Assembly: GCA_014729935.1 (NCBI GenBank)
Contig: WJJB01000239.1
Coordinates: forward strand, 1-10,756
Direction: 5' to 3'
DNA length: 10,756 nucleotides
From: Candidatus Bathyarchaeota archaeon
GTDB lineage: Archaea; Asgardarchaeota; Lokiarchaeia; Sigyniarchaeales; Sigyniarchaeaceae
A program made the position numbers and the translations under genes. The stretch's first letter is position 1, and each line of letters begins with the position of its first letter. This document shows, piece after piece, positions 6,999 to 10,756 of this stretch. Under the pieces are notes generated by a model. The model was given only the letters and a program-made list of their open reading frames with translations. It searched no databases and had not been told where the DNA came from.

Positions 6999-7778
6999 TC
7001 AGGACAACCCCCTCATTGCTTCACTACGGTTAATCAAATGATTTCCCCATGTCGAGCCATCCGGGTTTATCAAGGTGAAATTTGTTCCAACCAGATGTGG
7101 CACCTGGGCATCAGGATCTCGCGAATTCCTCCCATACCGCTGCAGGAAGAACGAGTTTGCGCGATCGACCAACCCGTGCTCTTCAAGCAGCATATCGAGA
7201 CCCGCATCGATATCACGGGAAGAATTCCCACGCTTCCTAAGGTTGAATATCACGTGCCGTCCCGTTGATTCGCAATAATCCAAGAACAACTTGGCTCTCT
7301 CGAACAGGTCGGGATCAGCTTCAAGCAGGAAGTAATTCAAGGAGAGCTTGAAGGTAACATCAACGGGGATGTCCTTGAAAAACATATCCATCAACTCGTG
7401 GGTTTCCCTGGCATTAATCATGCCATTCCTTTTCTTGAAGGGGAACATCGTACCGTTGGTACACGTGAGTACCTTGGAGCAGCGAGGATGGGAATGATAA
7501 TGCAACAAGATGTCGATGAAATTAGGATGGAGAAGCGGCTCGCCACCCTCGATCTGGACTTGGAAGATTCCGTCTTCTGGAATGAAGGTTGGAAGCAACT
7601 CAAGGGAGAGAAAGGTCGATCCATCCAGCTTTGAATGCATGGAGCAAAATGGACACGCCCGGTTGCATTTATTCGTGATAGCTAAATACAAGCGGTGCTC
7701 CCTGCCGGGAAACGGTGAATCGAGATTCTCAAGGTCTGGTTCCTTGATGTCCAGTATGCCCCGCTCCGTGGTTGTCAT
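6999..7778 (-). CDS. Radical SAM protein (259 aa)
   Basis: This is a compact member of the superfamily. A strand (RLYLAITNKCN) leads into C38-x3-C42-x2-C45 (CNRACPFC), which holds the 4Fe-4S cluster. IEGGEPLLHP at 76-85 contributes the GGE motif, and CTNGT at 106-110 follows as in twitch-type radical SAM proteins. The protein stops soon after the barrel (NPDGSTWGNHL near 238-248), with no room for an auxiliary-cluster domain. GAGTGAT at 7785-7791 is the ribosome binding site, and it contains the stop codon of the adenylating enzyme gene, so translation is probably coupled. It shares only the core with its downstream neighbour and does not look like a recent duplicate. The two may act on one substrate in turn or as a pair. 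Substrate and reaction are unknown. Confidence 0.87.
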   Translation of the reverse strand: MTTTERGILDIKEPDLENLDSPFPGREHRLYLAITNKCNRACPFCSMHSKLDGSTFLSLELLPTFIPEDGIFQVQIEGGEPLLHPNFIDILLHYHSHPRCSKVLTCTNGTMFPFKKRNGMINARETHELMDMFFKDIPVDVTFKLSLNYFLLEADPDLFERAKLFLDYCESTGRHVIFNLRKRGNSSRDIDAGLDMLLEEHGLVDRANSFFLQRYGRNSRDPDAQVPHLVGTNFTLINPDGSTWGNHLINRSEAMRGLS

Positions 7779-7784
7779 TCCCGT

Positions 7785-7791
7785 ATCACTC
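7785..7791 (-). promoter_or_regulatory. Shine-Dalgarno overlapping the upstream stop codon
   Basis: GAGTGAT on the minus strand fits the 3' end of 16S rRNA imperfectly and stands 6 bases before the ATG at 7778. Its TGA is the stop codon of the adenylating enzyme gene. Confidence 0.55.
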
Positions 7792-9243
7792 GTAAAATAA
7801 TGGATACTCCGTGGAAAAGGGGATCACCTTTCCCCTGTTGGAATCCCCCAATTTTGGATCGATCTTCACATCAATTCTAGCGGTATTGCCGAGGATATTC
7901 TGTAACGCGGATTCCAAGAGTTCTTCTGTCGTCATCTTGTCGAAGGATGCCAACCGTGCCACGAGATGGAAATTGCCCGATCCATCCTGGTGAAAGTGGA
8001 ATCTGGTGATGGGAAATTGCTCGAGCACGGCAGTGATGTCTCTATTGTTAATCCACGTGCCGTTACAAGTGTGATACAGGATAGGTTGCCTGCCTTCCAA
8101 ATCCTTGATGAGAGGCATGGGATCCCCGCATTCGCACGTTCCAGATCTATCCACGCGACCCCAATCTCCTGTCCTGTACCTGATTAGTGGAAAATACGGG
8201 TTCCTGCCACCAGAAATCGTGATTTCGCCGATATCACCTGCGCCCACGGGATTACCATCATGATCCACGACCTCCAAAACGATGTCATGGGGTAGCACGT
8301 GGTATCCATGCCCCATCCTGCAAGAATATGCCACCGGACCCGTCTCGGTAAGGCTATAAAGTTCGATTACTTTCGCATCGAAATGATCGGTTAGGTAACT
8401 CCTTATACCATCCTTGAGCGCGACTGCCGTGGTAATCATGGCTTCAGGTTGAATGCGTCCGCCATCATCGCCCGCATCTTCCAATAAATTTCCCAAGTGC
8501 GCGAGTTCGGAGAATGAGAAGGGATCTCCGGTGAGCAACCTTGGTTGGAACTGCCGGATATACCGGTAGGGATCTAACGGGTCTCTCCACTCTGAATCCT
8601 TGATGTTGATCTTCATGAACCCAGAATTATGCACCATTTGGAGCCTCGTTACGAAGGTAACTGTTTTTTCTTGGAAACAAACGAGGCAAATTCCCACGTC
8701 ATCCCTTGAGAATTCCGGATGAATCCCGTGCTGGTGTAATGCTTCCAACAAGAGCGGGGAATAACATCCTGTCGTTACCGGGTGCGAGGGCACCTTCATG
8801 GGTTCCGCGGTGGTTCCAGCGGTGACATAAACGATCATATCATTGAATGATTCGCTTATAGGAATATGCTTCCATGGCCGTTGCGCTAGGTCCTCTCTCT
8901 TACTGAATGGTAACTTATGGAGTAAATCCATGATTTCTGCATCGGTGAGCTCATTCACGTCAACTTTCAACTCATCAAGATCCATGTAATTGAAAATCTC
9001 CCGGGAGGCCGTGGTAAGTAACCCACGCAATTTCCTGCACATGAATTCACCTCGCAGATCCTTGTCTAAGCGTAATTCTTTTAATTCAGCCTGAAATTTG
9101 CGCACCAGTTCCAATCCTGCGTTTGAAAGCATATCCGTGGCTTCATAATTAAACTTCGGAGCATGTGAACTTTCCTTTAGTTCATGGAGCAATTTATCCT
9201 TCGTTTTCTCGGGTTCATCAATTGCCGTGCTTTCGTCATACAT
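7786..9243 (-). CDS. CapK/phenylacetate-CoA ligase-like adenylating enzyme
   Basis: The protein is 485 aa from the ATG at 9243. It belongs to the adenylate-forming superfamily (ANL), whose members activate a carboxylic acid with ATP and usually pass it to a thiol. Core motifs are: the phosphate loop YVTAGTTAEP at 139-148; YSLTETGPV at 296-304 (motif A5); GEITISGGRNP and RYRTGDWG near 339-362 (Asp360 of motif A7 binds the ribose); and the C-terminal GKVIPF with Lys472 as the likely catalytic lysine. CECGDPMPLIKDLEGR at 370-385 recalls the Cys/GR block of the CapK and coenzyme F390 synthetase branch. The phosphate loop deviates from the consensus (Ala for the usual Ser/Gly, Met for Lys/Arg), so activity is not certain. 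GGGAGTGATC at 9247-9256 sets the start at 9243 rather than the overlapping GTG at 9252. The gene is followed 7 bases later by a radical SAM gene. The acid it activates is unknown. Confidence 0.85.
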   Translation of the reverse strand: MYDESTAIDEPEKTKDKLLHELKESSHAPKFNYEATDMLSNAGLELVRKFQAELKELRLDKDLRGEFMCRKLRGLLTTASREIFNYMDLDELKVDVNELTDAEIMDLLHKLPFSKREDLAQRPWKHIPISESFNDMIVYVTAGTTAEPMKVPSHPVTTGCYSPLLLEALHQHGIHPEFSRDDVGICLVCFQEKTVTFVTRLQMVHNSGFMKINIKDSEWRDPLDPYRYIRQFQPRLLTGDPFSFSELAHLGNLLEDAGDDGGRIQPEAMITTAVALKDGIRSYLTDHFDAKVIELYSLTETGPVAYSCRMGHGYHVLPHDIVLEVVDHDGNPVGAGDIGEITISGGRNPYFPLIRYRTGDWGRVDRSGTCECGDPMPLIKDLEGRQPILYHTCNGTWINNRDITAVLEQFPITRFHFHQDGSGNFHLVARLASFDKMTTEELLESALQNILGNTARIDVKIDPKLGDSNRGKVIPFSTEYPLFYE

Positions 9244-9246
9244 CTT

Positions 9247-9256
9247 GATCACTCCC
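9247..9256 (-). promoter_or_regulatory. Shine-Dalgarno of the adenylating enzyme gene
   Basis: GGGAGTGATC resembles the ideal GGAGGTGATC and begins 13 bases before the ATG at 9243. It includes the TGA stop of the preceding gene and covers the alternative GTG, which argues against initiation at 9252. Confidence 0.6.
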
Positions 9257-9875
9257 TTGATGGTTTTGCTGCAGCTGCAGCCCGTTCTGCTTCAAGGATC
9301 TTCTCTATTTCCTCCCTGATCTTCACTTCAAGCTCATTGGTGAGCTTGTGAATCTCGACACTATCGATTGTTTCCAAGATGGCACTTGATTCCTCCCTTG
9401 TTTCTCCATCGATGCCAACCTTGAAAATCTTGAGCAGTTTCCTTGCGAATTCTTCCTTGCGTTCATCATTTGTCAGGATCATTTCCGGATTGATTACTTC
9501 CCCAAGATACAAGGTTAGAACCAACAGTTCCCTGACGATGTATTCAGCCAAGTCAACCTTGTCCCTTGTGTCACTAACAAGATCTCGTAACACGGGAAGC
9601 ACGTGACTTGAGGACAGGAAACCGATGGAAATCAAGAGCATCCGCATTCGTTCCTTATCGAGTTTTTTCCCGAGCAGGTTTTGCAATACCGCCCTGGTGA
9701 CATCTATATCGAGCTCGTGGTTCATGAAATCGTAGAAAACTGCCAAGAAATGATCAATGTTATCCACGGTGGGGCTATCTGGTTCGATGATAATCGGAGG
9801 GAGGGAATTCATGGCCATCATGAATTTACGCCTTGAAATACTGGAGCTGGATGTAAATGTGGTCATTTTCATCAT
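9249..9875 (-). CDS. Helical protein of unknown function (208 aa)
   Basis: I do not recognise the family. The first about 25 residues are Ser/Thr/Met rich and probably disordered. Other ATGs in this stretch (Met20, Met22, the latter at 9812) could be the real start, since no clear ribosome binding site precedes 9875. From residue 36 on, amphipathic helices follow one another: DNIDHFLAVFYDFMNHEL, VTRAVLQNLLGKKLDKE, AEYIVRELLVLTLYLGEV and EEFARKLLKIFKVG. The protein ends in a charged helix with five alanines and KPSRE. It has no Cys cluster, membrane segment or catalytic motif. It lies between a VWA gene (13-base gap) and the adenylating enzyme gene (stop inside its ribosome binding site), so it likely belongs to the same complex or pathway. 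HEAT-like or adaptor folds are possible; this is guesswork. Confidence 0.72.
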   Translation of the reverse strand: MMKMTTFTSSSSISRRKFMMAMNSLPPIIIEPDSPTVDNIDHFLAVFYDFMNHELDIDVTRAVLQNLLGKKLDKERMRMLLISIGFLSSSHVLPVLRDLVSDTRDKVDLAEYIVRELLVLTLYLGEVINPEMILTNDERKEEFARKLLKIFKVGIDGETREESSAILETIDSVEIHKLTNELEVKIREEIEKILEAERAAAAAKPSRE

Positions 9876-9888
9876 GTCATTTGTGAAT

Positions 9889-10756
9889 TCACGTGAAATG
9901 CTTGCGTGAGAATGCCTTCGCGAATGTCACAAGATCTTTCATATCGAGTATCTTGTGATACGTGAAACCAATCGATTCGAGAAGGTTCAAGTTTTCCCTT
10001 TGATGTTTTTCTGTATATGGCCCTAACCTAAGCAAGAGACTTCCCCTTGCTTTACCTTTCTCCATTGCCATCTTAACAATATCTATCCCTTCCTGCAATT
10101 TACCAGTTGCATCCTTGTATTGTTGGAGCATGGTATCCACTCCATCATCAGATATAATGATGATATGGACCGGGGGGTCCTCCTTTTGTCTATTGCGATA
10201 GCGTTCGAAAACCGATAATGGGAACAGGGTTCCGTCACCCCAGAAATGTAGAATGGTGGATAGAATTTCATCTTTTGACTTGGAAAACCCGTTAGTGGAG
10301 ATCACCTGGGTTTCACCACTCCATGATGTGGCTTGGACCGAGGCACCAGCACGCAATGCAGATAAAACAAGAATGAATGCAGCTATAGTTGGATACGAGA
10401 TCGAGATAGATGGTGAACCCATGGAACCTGACGTGTCGATATAGATGTCGATATCAATGGGTTCCTTCCTTGTATCGTGTCCCTTGGTTTTTCCATACTT
10501 GCGTTTCCTCGTGGTAACTCCCGGGAACAAGATGGGAGATTCCTTCAAGCTTTCCATGTAATCGAGGGTGGCAAGACCATCAGAGATATTCCATTGATCC
10601 GTGCCTTCCATCAGGGGTTCCGTGGTGAATTTTTCTGTTTTTGGGAAAGGAATCAGGGATGGAAACGCAAGCTCGGTGTAATACTGGATGAGCGCTTTCG
10701 TCGGATCATCGATAATCCCGATATATTGAAGTGTTTCGATGTACTCTGCGGGCGAG
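9889..10756 (-). CDS. VWA-domain protein with intact metal site, 5' truncated
   Basis: The reading frame is open to the right edge, so the gene starts outside the window. 289 codons are visible, and the ATG at 10611 is internal. About 100 residues of helical and loop sequence (YIETLQYIGIIDD, and later LMEGTDQWNISDGLATLDYM) precede the VWA core. The core has IDIDIYIDTSGSM, which supplies the DxSxS metal-binding motif; WGDGTLF, which supplies the coordinating Thr; and HIIIISDDGVD, which supplies the Asp. All three metal-site elements are thus present. No membrane segment is visible, so the protein is probably cytoplasmic. Proteins of this shape are often paired with a MoxR-type AAA+ ATPase, whose gene would be expected further right. 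It opens the compact VWA, helical protein, adenylating enzyme, radical SAM series and may act as a metal-dependent assembly factor for it. That role is inference. Confidence 0.88.
   Translation of the reverse strand, partial: SPAEYIETLQYIGIIDDPTKALIQYYTELAFPSLIPFPKTEKFTTEPLMEGTDQWNISDGLATLDYMESLKESPILFPGVTTRKRKYGKTKGHDTRKEPIDIDIYIDTSGSMGSPSISISYPTIAAFILVLSALRAGASVQATSWSGETQVISTNGFSKSKDEILSTILHFWGDGTLFPLSVFERYRNRQKEDPPVHIIIISDDGVDTMLQQYKDATGKLQEGIDIVKMAMEKGKARGSLLLRLGPYTEKHQRENLNLLESIGFTYHKILDMKDLVTFAKAFSRKHFT

Noticed and set aside
9883..9892. Perfect ten-base palindrome gtgaattcac at the end of the VWA gene
   Set aside because: It is too short, has no second copy and overlaps the stop codon within an operon; chance is the simplest explanation.
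1..10756. tRNA or rRNA genes, CRISPR arrays, transposase genes
   Set aside because: No cloverleaf, rRNA-like block, regular repeat-spacer series or transposase motif was seen on either strand by eye.

Overview
The window looks like archaeal chromosome of moderate GC. The evidence is: start sites preceded by GGAGG/GAGTGAT-type Shine-Dalgarno sequences; TATA-like boxes about 25 bases upstream of the first genes of two transcription units; a CopG-like ribbon-helix-helix protein; long Lys/Glu coiled coils; and a VWA protein fused to a RING/PHD-like zinc finger. That last protein has a eukaryote-like flavour, so an Asgard (Promethearchaeota) lineage is my best guess. This is inference, not something the sequence proves.

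Layout. Positions 1-607 hold decayed DNA: a GC-rich tetratricopeptide (TPR) fragment with an in-frame stop, joined to the C-terminal third of a type I sulfatase that carries two frame changes and two in-frame stops. A TATA-like box near 655 introduces a three-gene plus-strand operon (739-2344): a ribbon-helix-helix protein, a coiled-coil protein and a four-helix membrane protein, separated by 14-base gaps. It ends convergently with the minus-strand genes. Read in their own direction from the right edge, those are: a VWA protein with an intact metal site (5' part beyond the window), an unknown helical protein, a CapK/phenylacetate-CoA-ligase-like adenylating enzyme, two different radical SAM proteins, the RNA-binding factor Tex, and the VWA-zinc finger protein.

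How the genes may work together. The first five minus-strand genes (10756 to 5867) are packed with gaps of 1-13 bases. In two cases the stop codon of one gene lies inside the ribosome binding site of the next. They therefore look like one translationally coupled pathway: a metal-dependent VWA scaffold, a carboxylate-activating enzyme and two radical SAM enzymes. This is the best candidate for an undescribed modification or biosynthetic system, but no substrate or precursor peptide is visible. Tex seems to have its own, possibly leaderless, promoter. The VWA-zinc finger gene is separated from Tex by 143 bases and is probably transcribed separately.
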